Of a stretch of 64,000 bases of DNA, positions 52,862 to 61,683 are shown piece by piece. The notes beneath the pieces were generated by a model that was given only the letters and a program-made list of their open reading frames with translations, made no database searches and was not told the origin of the DNA. This DNA is from Streptomyces rubiginosohelvolus (GTDB taxonomy: Bacteria; Actinomycetota; Actinomycetes; Streptomycetales; Streptomycetaceae), in assembly GCF_014649875.1 (NCBI RefSeq), contig NZ_BMTW01000005.1:1-64000 (forward strand). The letters run 5' to 3'. The translations under genes and the position numbers were made by a program. How positions within the stretch are numbered: position 1 is the stretch's first letter; every line of letters begins with the position of its first letter.

Positions 52862-53638
52862 TCAGTCTGACGCAGGGGACGCGGGCAGCAGGTGCGCCGC
52901 CTCCGCGACGACCGGAATCACCCGTTCCGCGAGCTGTCCGGCCGGTCCTTCGGAGGTCTCCAGGGCCAGCAGGTCGTTCACCACCGCCGCGGTCTCCGGG
53001 TCGGTGGCGGCGGTCGCGGCGAGCAGGGCGATGAGGTGGTCGACCAGCCAACCGCGCAGTTCGGCCGCGGCCGGCTGCTTCCCGTCGTCCAGCCACATCA
53101 GCGACGCCGCCTCGACGGCCGCGATCCAACTGCGCACCATCATCCGCAGCCTGGGCCCGGCGGGCTGCTCCCCGGCCCCGCCCATCCGCCCGAGGTGCCG
53201 CAGGATCTCGTCGGCCGCCGCCCGGCGCACCCCGTCCACGATCGTCGTGGTCCGGGAGGTCTCCACGACGCTGCCGCCGCGCAGCAGGGCGCTGAACCCG
53301 GTGTCGTGCTCGTCGACGAAGCGCAGATAGCGGTCCAGGACCCGGGCGACCCGCTCGGTCGGCGGGCCCACCGGCGGTTCGGTGAAGCACAGCGTCAGCT
53401 CGTCGGCCGCCGAGCCGAGCGCGGCCTCGTACAACTGCTGCCGGCCGCCCGGGAAGTAGCGGTAGACGAGTGGCCGGGACACCCCGGCCGCCACCGCCAC
53501 CTCGTCGAGCGACACCTCGTCGGGCGCCCGGTGGGCGAAGAGGCCGAGCGCGGCGAGCAGCAGCTGGGCGCGGCGCTCCTCGACGCTGAGCCTCCGGTAC
53601 GTCGCCCGGGGCGGCGGGACTGCGGCGGTGGACGTCAT
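52862..53638 (-). CDS. TetR-family transcriptional regulator
   Basis: The 258-residue protein has a TetR helix-turn-helix at residues 15-60 (RAQLLLAALGLFAHRAPDEVSLDEVAVAAGVSRPLVYRYFPGGRQQLYEAALG) and a helical ligand-binding core. It is longer than average, with an extra C-terminal helix pair. I use the ATG at 53636-53638; the frame opens slightly earlier. It sits 34 bases after the AurF-type gene and probably represses that operon and the divergent ferritin-like gene. Confidence 0.9.
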   Translation of the reverse strand: MTSTAAVPPPRATYRRLSVEERRAQLLLAALGLFAHRAPDEVSLDEVAVAAGVSRPLVYRYFPGGRQQLYEAALGSAADELTLCFTEPPVGPPTERVARVLDRYLRFVDEHDTGFSALLRGGSVVETSRTTTIVDGVRRAAADEILRHLGRMGGAGEQPAGPRLRMMVRSWIAAVEAASLMWLDDGKQPAAAELRGWLVDHLIALLAATAATDPETAAVVNDLLALETSEGPAGQLAERVIPVVAEAAHLLPASPASD

Positions 53639-53672
53639 GCCCCCGAGCCTAGACCGTGCCGGCCCGTACACC

Positions 53673-54608
53673 TCAGGCCAGCAGGCCGGAGCTTCGCCAC
53701 AGCCGGCGGCCGACGCCGTTCAGCAGCCCGATGTCGTCGAAGAAGTCCGTGAGCCGTTTCGCCCCGGACTGCATGACCTCGGCGCGGTGGCCGCTCGCCT
53801 TCACCTGGGCGAGGGCCTCCCGGCGGTCCAGGCCGACGTTCTCGTACACCTGCGGGTTCACGAAGCAGACGGAGAACACCCGGGCCGCCTCGCCGCAGCT
53901 GACCTTGGTCAGTTCCCGCTCCCAGCGCGGGGCGGTCACCATCTGGCGGCGCAGCTCCTCGCGGGCGTACCGGACGTGCCGGGCCTCCTCGATGACATGG
54001 ATCCGGGTCACCCCGCGCACCAGGGTCTGCACCCGCTCGTCCGGGAAGGTGAGGCGCTGCATCCAGTCGAGGATCTCCTCGCCGAGCAGGGTCGCGGCGA
54101 ACGAACCGGGGGTGGTGGAGACGGTCTTCAGGACCCGCGCGAGGTTGTGGTAGACCCGCGGCACCGGATACGTCGGGGCGCCGCCCCAGTCGATCATGCG
54201 GCCGAACATCATCGAGTGCCGGCACTCGTCGGCTATCTCCGTGAGCGCGTAGCGGACGTGGTTGCTGGTGACGGGCTTGTCGTAGATGTGCCGGACCAGC
54301 AGCTGCATCAGGATGATCTCGAACCAGATGCCGAGCGAGGCCAGGGCCGCCGCCTCGTGCCGGGAGAGGTCGAGCCGCTGCTCCTCGGACATGCGGTCCC
54401 ACATCGGGGTCCCGTACAGCGAGAGCAGCTCCGGCGGCCAGAACCACTTGCCGTCCTCGACCGCCGCGTCCCAGTCGAGTTCGGTGTCGGGGTCGAAGGA
54501 GTGCTTGGCCGAGGATTCGAGCAGCCGCAGGGCGATCTGCTCGCGGTCGCGGAGCGGCCCGAGCGCGTCGCGGAGCACGGTCGCATCGCGAGCGGTGACG
54601 GTCGTCAT
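53673..54608 (-). CDS. AurF-type diiron oxygenase
   Basis: The 311-residue protein resembles AurF p-aminobenzoate N-oxygenase-like proteins. Metal-ligand candidates are seen in SLGIWFEIILMQLLVRH, TEIADECRHSMMFG and RIHVIEEARHVRYAREEL, the E...ExxH pattern of a carboxylate-bridged diiron centre. It could oxygenate an amine, fatty acid or small aromatic. GAGGTG precedes the ATG. It is transcribed with the TetR gene and faces another diiron-type gene across a 252-base gap, an uncommon pairing. Confidence 0.87.
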   Translation of the reverse strand: MTTVTARDATVLRDALGPLRDREQIALRLLESSAKHSFDPDTELDWDAAVEDGKWFWPPELLSLYGTPMWDRMSEEQRLDLSRHEAAALASLGIWFEIILMQLLVRHIYDKPVTSNHVRYALTEIADECRHSMMFGRMIDWGGAPTYPVPRVYHNLARVLKTVSTTPGSFAATLLGEEILDWMQRLTFPDERVQTLVRGVTRIHVIEEARHVRYAREELRRQMVTAPRWERELTKVSCGEAARVFSVCFVNPQVYENVGLDRREALAQVKASGHRAEVMQSGAKRLTDFFDDIGLLNGVGRRLWRSSGLLA

Positions 54609-54860
54609 GGCGGGAGCACCTCACAGAGGGGGACCGGGAACAGGAGCCACCGGAAACGGGAGTTACCGACGGTCACCTCTTATGAGACTGCTCGTCAGCA
54701 AGGCCGTCAATCCCTTGCGCACGGTTCCGTCCGACTTGTTGACCCGATGTCTACCAACGTGTGAACCTGCCGGGGAGGCGGCTGACGCACGCGCTCAACT
54801 GCCTTCGGCGTCACGGAACTTGTCGATCATGTCCCGCTGTCCGAGGCGAAGGAGCCGTCC
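54609..54860. promoter_or_regulatory. Divergent promoter region between two diiron-type genes
   Basis: The 252-base gap has TTGACC at 54739-54744 on the plus strand and TTGACG on the minus strand (complement of 54705-54710), which are candidate -35 boxes for the two directions. No matching -10 with proper spacing is clear. A weak GTTG...CAAC symmetry brackets 54738-54757. No gene is present. Confidence 0.35.
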
Positions 54861-55973
54861 GTGTCCACCCATGAGCTCTACACCACCCCGCCCGCCGAAC
54901 CGATCTGGCAGGTCCCCGCCACCGGGGCCGCCCGGTTCAGCTGGGACTACGACGACGGCCGTGAACGCCTCCTCGCCCTCTACCAGAAGGGCAAGGACAA
55001 GCAGTGGGACGGCAACAAGCGCATCGACTGGTCCCTGGAGGTCGACCCCGCCGACCCGCTCGGCACCCCCGACGAGGCGCTCACCCTGTACGGCACCCCG
55101 CACTGGGCGAAGATGACGGAGAAGGACCGGGCGGAGCTGCGCAAGCACTACACCTCCTGGCAGTTCAGCCAGTTCCTGCACGGCGAGCAGGGCGCGATGG
55201 TGTGCGCGGCGCGCATCGTGGAGTCCGTCCCCGACCTGGACGCCAAGTTCTACTCCGCCACCCAGACCATGGACGAGGCCCGGCACGCCGAGATCTACGG
55301 CCGGTTCCTGCACGAGAAGATCGGCATGCTCTACCCGGTCAACGACAACCTCCAGGGGCTGCTGGGCGACACCCTGCGCGACTCCCGCTGGGACATGCCC
55401 TACCTCGGCATGCAGGTCCTGATCGAGGGCCTGGCGCTGGCCGCCTTCGGGATGATCCGCGACACCACGACCAAGCCGCTGCCCAAGCAGATCCTCGCGT
55501 ACGTCATGCAGGACGAGGCCCGGCACGTCGCCTTCGGGCGCATGGCGCTGCGCGACTACTACAAGCAGCTGAGCGACGCCGAACTGCGCGAGCGCGAGGA
55601 GTTCGTGATCGAGGGCTGCTACCTGATGCGGGACCGGCTCAGCGGGGTCGAGGTCCTGGAGAACTTCGGCATCGGCAAGCAGGAGGCGAATGACCTCTCG
55701 GAGCACTCGGAGTACCTCCAGCTCTTCCGGAAGCTGCTCTTCAGCCGCATCGTCCCGTGTGTCAAGGACATCGGCCTGTGGGGCCCCCGCCTCCAGAAGG
55801 CGTACGTCGACATGGGCGTCCTCGAACTCGGCGACTCCAACCTCGACCTGCTGATGTCGCAGGACGAGGAGATAGCCGAACAGCTGGACCGGGACCGCTT
55901 CGCCGCCGAGGAGGAGGCCCGGGTGGCGGAGGTCGCGGAGGCGATCGAGGAAGGCGGCGAGGCGGCCGCCTGA
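54861..55973 (+). CDS. Ferritin-like diiron-domain protein
   Basis: The 370-residue protein has two EARH motifs, YSATQTMDEARHAEIYGRFL and AYVMQDEARHVAFGRMAL, plus glutamates in FLHGEQGAM and VLIEGLALAAF, giving a four-helix diiron core. A GTG start at 54861 follows GGAGCC. The enzyme is larger than ferritins and closer to oxygenases or aldehyde-type diiron proteins. After the stop, the frame stays open for a further 16 codons with a second copy of the C-terminal EEGGEAAA coding sequence. It is divergent from the AurF-type gene. Confidence 0.85.
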   Translation: MSTHELYTTPPAEPIWQVPATGAARFSWDYDDGRERLLALYQKGKDKQWDGNKRIDWSLEVDPADPLGTPDEALTLYGTPHWAKMTEKDRAELRKHYTSWQFSQFLHGEQGAMVCAARIVESVPDLDAKFYSATQTMDEARHAEIYGRFLHEKIGMLYPVNDNLQGLLGDTLRDSRWDMPYLGMQVLIEGLALAAFGMIRDTTTKPLPKQILAYVMQDEARHVAFGRMALRDYYKQLSDAELREREEFVIEGCYLMRDRLSGVEVLENFGIGKQEANDLSEHSEYLQLFRKLLFSRIVPCVKDIGLWGPRLQKAYVDMGVLELGDSNLDLLMSQDEEIAEQLDRDRFAAEEEARVAEVAEAIEEGGEAAA

Positions 55974-56000
55974 GCCGAGGAGGGCGGCGAAGCGGCCGCC
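55946..56000 (+). repeat. Imperfect 30-bp tandem duplication across a stop codon
   Basis: The sequence encoding EEGGEAAA at 55946-55970 is repeated at 55976-56000, on either side of the TGA at 55971-55973, with two base differences. The reading frame remains open in phase to a TGA at 56022-56024. Confidence 0.75.
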
Positions 56001-56079
56001 CGGGACGCCTTCCTCTCGACCTGATACCGATATCGGCCGCATCGAAATTCTGTTCGCAAACCTGCCGTACCGTGAGCGC

Positions 56080-56928
56080 ATGACCACCCCGCCGCATCCG
56101 CCGCAGGGCCCGTACGGGCCGCCGCACCCGCAGAATCCGTACGGCGGCCCGCCGCCGGTCGCGCCGGGGGCCGTGCCGCACCAGCAGCCCTACGGCTACC
56201 CGCAGCAGCCCCCGCTCCCGCCCCAGCAGGGCGGCTGGGGGCAGCCCGGCCCTCCGGGTGCGGGCGGCGGCTGGCCGCCCCAGGGACCTCAGCCCCCGCG
56301 CCGCAAGCGGACCGGGCTGATCGTCGGGATCGCGGTCGGCGCGGTCCTGGCGGCGGGCGGGATCGTCTTCGGGGTCACCCAGCTCGCCGACAAGGGCGCC
56401 GACCTGGTGTATCCGAAGGCGGAGTACGAACTCGTCGTGGAGAAGAAGCTCCTGGACGGCGAGTTCAGCCTGGAGCAGGACCTCTCGGAGACCGAGGGCG
56501 AGGAGATCGAGAAGACCCCCGACGCCAGCATCCGGGACGCCGAGGCGGTCGTCGCGCACTACACCTCGGCCAAGGGCGGCGCGTTGGTGCTCTCGGGGAT
56601 GTACGGGCGGCTGGCCAGCCCCGACTTCATGCGCGGCAAGATCATGGAGGGGGCGGCGGAGGCCGACGGCGCGACGCTCGTCGTGCGCCCCAAGAAGTTC
56701 CGGCCCGAGGGGCACAGCATCACGGTCGAGTGCCAGGTCGTGCAGTCGAAGGAGTCCGGCGGCCTCGTCAGCATCCCCATGTGCGCCTGGGGCGACGACA
56801 ACACCGCCGCGATGATCGGGGTGATCCGCCCGGAGACCCTGCTCAAGGACCCGAAGTCCATCGACCTGGCGGCGGTCGCGGAGGAGACGGCCAAGGTCCG
56901 CGAGGAGATCCGCCGGCCGATCGGCTGA
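56080..56928 (+). CDS. Pro-rich N-terminal, single-pass membrane protein
   Basis: Unrecognised function. The 282-residue protein has a Pro/Gly/Gln/Tyr-rich disordered cytosolic head (first 75 residues), RRKR and one membrane helix (TGLIVGIAVGAVLAAGGIVFGV), then an outer domain of about 180 residues with IEKTPDASIRDAEAVVAHYTSAKGGALVLSGMYG and VECQVVQSKESGGLVSIPMCAWGDDNTAAMIGV. This PPxPP-TM-domain layout is frequent in Streptomyces membrane sensors. It ends seven bases from the convergent amidase. Confidence 0.72.
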   Translation: MTTPPHPPQGPYGPPHPQNPYGGPPPVAPGAVPHQQPYGYPQQPPLPPQQGGWGQPGPPGAGGGWPPQGPQPPRRKRTGLIVGIAVGAVLAAGGIVFGVTQLADKGADLVYPKAEYELVVEKKLLDGEFSLEQDLSETEGEEIEKTPDASIRDAEAVVAHYTSAKGGALVLSGMYGRLASPDFMRGKIMEGAAEADGATLVVRPKKFRPEGHSITVECQVVQSKESGGLVSIPMCAWGDDNTAAMIGVIRPETLLKDPKSIDLAAVAEETAKVREEIRRPIG

Positions 56929-56935
56929 CCGTCGC

Positions 56936-58054
56936 TCAGCGATGTCCCGGTGGCGGCGGCGTCGGCGCGGCGGGCAGGGCATCCTCCACCGCGCGGGCCG
57001 CGGCGAGCAGCCCCAGGTCCGCGCCGCGCGAGGCCACCAGCTGGAGACCCACCGGACAGCCGTCCCCGGTGAACCCGGCGGGCAGGCTCGCCGCCGGATG
57101 CCCGCTCAGGTTGAACGCCCAGGTGAGCGCCGTGGAGTAGCGGGAGCCCGGGCCCTCATGGCCGTGCGGCCGGTTCGGGGTGGCCGGGGTCAGCAGCAGG
57201 GCCCCTCCGGAGAACAGCGCCTCCAGCCGCTCGCCGTTCGTCCGCCGCACCCGCACCGCCTCCGGGTCGTCCGGCGGCCCGCCCCGTACCGCCGTCCAGG
57301 CTCCCGCCGGGTCGAGCAGTCCGGCGTCGCGGTCCAGCAGGCGTACGGTCCCCGCCGCGACGAGCCGGTCCACCGCCGCCCGGACGACGGCCGCCACCTC
57401 CGGGTCCACCTCCGCGAACCCGAGGTCCTCGCTGTACACGGCGGGCAGGGGGAGAGGCAGCGGAAGCCCGAAGGCCTCGTCCGGCGGGCCGCCACCGCCC
57501 AGCACCCGGCGCAGATACGGCTCCGCTGCCGCCGCCGACCGGGCGAACACGCCGGCCGAGGCCAGTCCGGTCCGGTCGGGGGAGGGGAGCAGCCCGTTCG
57601 TCGTCTTCAGCCCGAACACCCCGCACCAGGCGGCCGGGATGCGGACCGAGCCGGCCCCGTCGCTGCCCGTCGCCGCCTCCGCCATCCCGGCCGCCACCGC
57701 GACCGCCGACCCGGCCGACGACCCGCCCGGAGTACGGTCAGCCCGCCACGGGTTGACCGTACGACCGCGCGCGCCCTGCCCCCAGGTCTGCCAGACGGTG
57801 CCGGGGTCGGGCACCGAGGTCGCGCCCACCGGGACCCCGCCCGCCGCGATCAGCCGGCGGGCCGCGTACGAGCGGATGCCGGAAGGGCCCTTCACCGCGA
57901 ACGGCAGCCCGCCCAGGGGGAGTCGCCGCGCCAGGGCCTCCCGCTCCCGGGCGAGCGCCGTCTCCGGCCAGACCTCGATGAACGCGTGCAGCGCCGGGTC
58001 CAGCCGCTCGATCCGTTCCAGGGCCCGCGCCACGGCGGAGGTCGTACGCGTCAT
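56936..58054 (-). CDS. Amidase-signature family enzyme
   Basis: The 372-residue protein has the Ser-cisSer-Lys triad of the amidase signature: Lys55 in [22 protein letters not shown] near residues 110-123 and Ser136 in [13 protein letters not shown]. The chain is about 100 residues shorter than typical GatA-type amidases. It hydrolyses an amide of unknown identity in the cytosol. It is probably not GatA, since no gatB/gatC neighbour exists. Confidence 0.88.
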   Translation of the reverse strand: MTRTTSAVARALERIERLDPALHAFIEVWPETALAREREALARRLPLGGLPFAVKGPSGIRSYAARRLIAAGGVPVGATSVPDPGTVWQTWGQGARGRTVNPWRADRTPGGSSAGSAVAVAAGMAEAATGSDGAGSVRIPAAWCGVFGLKTTNGLLPSPDRTGLASAGVFARSAAAAEPYLRRVLGGGGPPDEAFGLPLPLPLPAVYSEDLGFAEVDPEVAAVVRAAVDRLVAAGTVRLLDRDAGLLDPAGAWTAVRGGPPDDPEAVRVRRTNGERLEALFSGGALLLTPATPNRPHGHEGPGSRYSTALTWAFNLSGHPAASLPAGFTGDGCPVGLQLVASRGADLGLLAAARAVEDALPAAPTPPPPGHR

Positions 58055-58091
58055 GGGCCCAGTCTGCCCGCACCGTCCGACGCCTGGCGGG

Positions 58092-59549
58092 TCACTCCTC
58101 CATTGCCGCCTCCATCACGGCCCGGGCGATCGGGGCCGCGCTGCCGCCGCCGCTGATGTCGGCCCGGTCGGCGGCCGCGTCCTCCACCACCACCGCCACC
58201 GCGACGGCGGGGCGGCCGGAGTCGGGGGCCTGGGCCCAGGAGATGAACCAGGCGTACGGCAGACCGGAGTTGTCGACGCCGTGCTGGGCGGTGCCGGTCT
58301 TGCCGCCGACCCGGACCCCGTCGATCGCCGCGTTCGACCCGGTGCCGTTCTCCACCACCTCGACCATCATCCGCTGGAGCTGCACGGCCGTCGCCGGGTT
58401 CATCGGCCGCTCGTACGACTCCGACCCCTCCTGCCGGACGGTGTCCCCGGTGTTCGTGGTCACCCGGTCCACCAGATGCGGGCGCCGCAGATCCCCGCCG
58501 TTGGCGACCGCCGACGCGACCATCGCCATCTGGAGCGGGGTCGCCGTCGTGTTGAACTGCCCGATCGAGGACAGGGCCAACTGGTCCTCGCTCATGTCCG
58601 TGTCGAAGTTGCTCCTCGCCACCCCGGACGGGATGCGCAGCCCGGTGTCGTTGAAGCCGAACTTCTCCGCCGTCCCCACCATCCCGTCGAGGCCGACCTC
58701 CACCCCCAGATGGGCCATCACCGTGTTGCAGGAGACCCGGATCGCGTCCGCCAGCGACGCGTTCTCGCAGCCCCTCGCCTCGTTCGGCAGGGTCGTCCGC
58801 GTCCCCGGCAGGACGTACGGCGACGGGGTGTCCGTGGCCGCGTCCGCGTCCGTCACCACCCGGTCGTCCAGAGCCGCCGCCGCCGTCACGATCTTGAACG
58901 TGGAGCCCGGCGGATAGGTCTGCCGGATGGCCCGGTTGAGCATCGGCATGCTCGTGGAGTCGTTCAGCCGGGACCACGCGTCGGTCACCGCCGCCCCGGT
59001 CCCTGACAGCCGCTCGGGGTCGTACGAGGGGGTCGACACCAGGGCCAGGATCGCGCCCGTCGACGGGTCCAGGGCAGCCACCGCGCCCCGCCGCCCGCGC
59101 AGCCCCTCGTACGCGGCCTGCTGCATCGAGGCCTTGATGGTCGTGACGACATCGCCGCCCGGCTGCCGGCCCCGGGTGAACTCGTTCCAGAAGGGCAGCG
59201 GAGCCAGCAGCGAGTCCGTACCGGAGAGCACGGCGTCCTCGGCGTTCTCGATCAGCGTGGTGCCGTACGTCTGCGAGGCGTATCCGGTCACCGGTGCGTA
59301 CAGCGGGCCGTGCAGATAGGTGCGCTCGAAACTGAGCTGTTCGCCGGTCTCCTTGTTGCCGGTCACGGACCGGTCGCCGACCAGGATGTTCCCGCGCGGC
59401 TGGTCGTAACGGACGATGGCGTCACGGCGGTTGGCCGGGTTGTCGTCCAGCTCGTCGGCCTCGAAGAGCTGGACGCGGGCCGCGTTGACGAGCAGCGCCA
59501 CGAGCAGCAGCAGACAGAAGGCGGCGGCCCGCCGGATGTAGCGGATCAC
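58092..59549 (-). CDS. Class B penicillin-binding protein (transpeptidase)
   Basis: The 485-residue protein has an N-terminal membrane helix ([22 protein letters not shown]) and a dimerisation domain with [18 protein letters not shown]. The transpeptidase domain contains STFK (about residue 212, [12 protein letters not shown]), the SCN motif in [13 protein letters not shown] and KTGT (about 417, [14 protein letters not shown]). It cross-links peptidoglycan from the outer face. The GTG start overlaps the stop of the RodA/FtsW-type gene (GTGA), as expected for a polymerase-transpeptidase pair. Confidence 0.95.
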   Translation of the reverse strand: MIRYIRRAAAFCLLLLVALLVNAARVQLFEADELDDNPANRRDAIVRYDQPRGNILVGDRSVTGNKETGEQLSFERTYLHGPLYAPVTGYASQTYGTTLIENAEDAVLSGTDSLLAPLPFWNEFTRGRQPGGDVVTTIKASMQQAAYEGLRGRRGAVAALDPSTGAILALVSTPSYDPERLSGTGAAVTDAWSRLNDSTSMPMLNRAIRQTYPPGSTFKIVTAAAALDDRVVTDADAATDTPSPYVLPGTRTTLPNEARGCENASLADAIRVSCNTVMAHLGVEVGLDGMVGTAEKFGFNDTGLRIPSGVARSNFDTDMSEDQLALSSIGQFNTTATPLQMAMVASAVANGGDLRRPHLVDRVTTNTGDTVRQEGSESYERPMNPATAVQLQRMMVEVVENGTGSNAAIDGVRVGGKTGTAQHGVDNSGLPYAWFISWAQAPDSGRPAVAVAVVVEDAAADRADISGGGSAAPIARAVMEAAMEE

Positions 59550-60928
59550 CGGTTCTCCTCCTCCACGGCCGCCGCGACGACCCCCGTCTCCACCTGCTCC
59601 GGATGGGGCCGGCGTGCCACGTCGCTGAGCCGGATCAGCAGCGCCACGATGATCCAGTTGGTGACGACGGACGAGCCGCCCTGCGCGAGGAACGGCATCG
59701 CCATCCCGGTCAGCGGGATCAGCCCCATCACCCCGCCCGCGATCACGAACATTTGGAGCGCCAGGATCGAGGCGAGACCGATGGCGAGCAGCCGCCCGAA
59801 CGGGTCGCGCAGGGCGAGCCCGGCCCGGTAGCCGCGCGCCACGAGCAGCGCGTAGAGCAGGAAGATCGCGGTCAGCCCGGACAGGCCCAGCTCCTCGCCC
59901 GCGGTCGCGAGGATGAAGTCGGACTTGGCGGCGAAGCCGATCAGGATGGAGTTCCCGGCGCCGAGCCCCGTCCCGAGCATCCCGCCCGCCGCGAACGCGA
60001 ACAGCGACTGGGCGAGCTGGCCCGGGCCCCGCCCCGCGTCGATCGAGGCGAACGGGTCCAGCCAGTCCTCCACCCGGCTGTGGACGTGCGGTTCGAAGGA
60101 GCCGACGACGAACGCCCCCACGGCCGCCAGGAGCAGCCCGACCGCGATCCAGCCGGTCCGGCCCGTCGCCACGTACAGCATGATGACGAACAGCCCGAAG
60201 AACAGCAGCGAGGTGCCGAGGTCGCGCTCCAGCACCAGCACGCCGACGCTCAGCAGCCAGATCGCCACGATCGGCCCGAGCACCCGGCCCGCGGGCAGTT
60301 GCAGCTTCCACACCCTGCGGCCGGTGTACGCGAGCGCATTGCGGTTGGCGGCGAGATAGGCGGCGAAGAAGACCGCCAGCAGGATCTTGGCGAACTCCCC
60401 GGGCTGGAAGGAGAGTCCGCCGATCCGGATCCAGATCTTCGCCCCGTTCACCGCCGGGAAGAAGATCGGCACGATCAGGAGCACCAGCGCCGTGGCCACC
60501 GAGAGGTACGCGTACCGCTGGAGCACCCGGTGGTCGCGCAGCAGCACCACCACGGCGGTGAACAGCGCGACGCCGAGCGTGGACCAGACGAGCTGGGTGG
60601 GCGCGGCCTGGTCCCTCGGGGTCTCCAGGTCGAGCCGGTAGATCAGCACCAGGCCGAGGCCGTTGAGCAGCACGGCGATCGGCAGCAGCAGCGGATCGGC
60701 GTACGGGGCCCGGAAGCGGACCGCGACATGGGCGAGCAGCGCGAGCGCCCCGAGCCCGGCGCCGTATCCGGCGACATCGGGCGGCACGGCTCCGTCGTGG
60801 GTGAGCCCGACCGCCGCATAGCCGAAGACGGAGATCAGGACGCCCCCGACGAGGAGGGCGAGCTCCACCCCGCGCCGCTTGGGCAGGCGGAGCTCGGGCG
60901 GGGGAGCGTCCGCCGTCTTTGCGGTCAT
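59546..60928 (-). CDS. FtsW/RodA/SpoVE-family peptidoglycan polymerase
   Basis: The 460-residue protein has about ten membrane helices and SEDS-family marks: the extracellular loop FAAGGMLGTGLGAGNSILIGFAAKSDFILATAGEELGLSG and the C-terminal VIAGGVMGLIPLTGMAMPFLAQGGSSVVTNW. It polymerises lipid II glycans together with the PBP encoded downstream. I take the ATG at 60926-60928; a TTG three codons upstream is possible. It is the first gene of the pair. Confidence 0.94.
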   Translation of the reverse strand: MTAKTADAPPPELRLPKRRGVELALLVGGVLISVFGYAAVGLTHDGAVPPDVAGYGAGLGALALLAHVAVRFRAPYADPLLLPIAVLLNGLGLVLIYRLDLETPRDQAAPTQLVWSTLGVALFTAVVVLLRDHRVLQRYAYLSVATALVLLIVPIFFPAVNGAKIWIRIGGLSFQPGEFAKILLAVFFAAYLAANRNALAYTGRRVWKLQLPAGRVLGPIVAIWLLSVGVLVLERDLGTSLLFFGLFVIMLYVATGRTGWIAVGLLLAAVGAFVVGSFEPHVHSRVEDWLDPFASIDAGRGPGQLAQSLFAFAAGGMLGTGLGAGNSILIGFAAKSDFILATAGEELGLSGLTAIFLLYALLVARGYRAGLALRDPFGRLLAIGLASILALQMFVIAGGVMGLIPLTGMAMPFLAQGGSSVVTNWIIVALLIRLSDVARRPHPEQVETGVVAAAVEEENR

Positions 60929-61085
60929 GCTCCGCAACGTAGCAAGAGGTGGGCGGTATTTCCCTTATGTCACAACTTTGTCGCTTCCGAAGCCCTCTCG
61001 CACCCGCGCCCGCCCGTGGAGCGCGCGGCGACAGGGGCCGGGCTCCAGGGGCGGGCGCAGGTGCGGATGTGCGGGTGACGCGAGG

Positions 61086-61589
61086 TCAGCACCACTTCGG
61101 CGCGGTGCCGATGTTCTCGATGTAGCGGGCCGAACCCCAGGCCCAGGTGCCGTCGGTCAGCAGGTACCAGCGGTTGTTGCCGTCGACGTTGTCGCCCTTC
61201 GTCTTGCAGAAGATGTTGACGTACGAGCCGTACTTCACCGAGCCGACGACGCGGCTGCTGCGGGTCGGCTTGTCACGGAGCAGCAGGTACGGCTTGGCGA
61301 TGACCCGTCCCTTGTAGGTCCGCTTGGGCGCCTGGGGCCGCGCCTGGCCCTGCTGCTGCGCCTCCTTCTGCTGCGCCTCCTTCTGCTGCGCCTCGTGCTC
61401 GCGCTGCAGCGCCGAGGCGGAGAGCTCGTCGGACGTCGGGTCCGGAGCGGTGGCCTCCGCACGCTGGCCGACGGGCTGGGGGTCGGCCGCCATGGCGGCG
61501 GGAGCGGCGGCCGTGAGCGCCGCGAGCGTGCCGGTGGCGACGCAGAGACCGAGCCGGCGGAGCCGCGAGGGGCGGGACAGGGGGGACAT
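61086..61589 (-). CDS. Secreted SH3b-domain protein
   Basis: The 167-residue protein has a signal peptide (RRLGLCVATGTLAALTAAAPAAMA), a Gln/Lys/Ala-rich linker with repeated EAQQK units and a C-terminal bacterial SH3 domain (AKPYLLLRDKPTRSSRVVGSVKYGSYVNIFCKTKGDNVDGNNRWYLLTDGTWAWGSARYIEN). SH3b domains bind peptidoglycan peptides, so a cell-wall association is likely. GGAGGCAGC precedes the ATG at 61589, which is preferred to the longer open frame. Confidence 0.87.
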   Translation of the reverse strand: MSPLSRPSRLRRLGLCVATGTLAALTAAAPAAMAADPQPVGQRAEATAPDPTSDELSASALQREHEAQQKEAQQKEAQQQGQARPQAPKRTYKGRVIAKPYLLLRDKPTRSSRVVGSVKYGSYVNIFCKTKGDNVDGNNRWYLLTDGTWAWGSARYIENIGTAPKWC

Positions 61590-61683
61590 GCTGCCTCCAT
61601 GCGATGAGGAAAGCGGAACGTGGGGGACACGAGCTGGGCTCGTGATCGTCACGCTAAAATCGCCACTCACGGTCTGCAACGCG

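Noticed and set aside
56936..58054. GatA subunit of the Glu-tRNA amidotransferase
   Set aside because: The protein is too short and no gatB or gatC gene is nearby; general amidase is the safer call.
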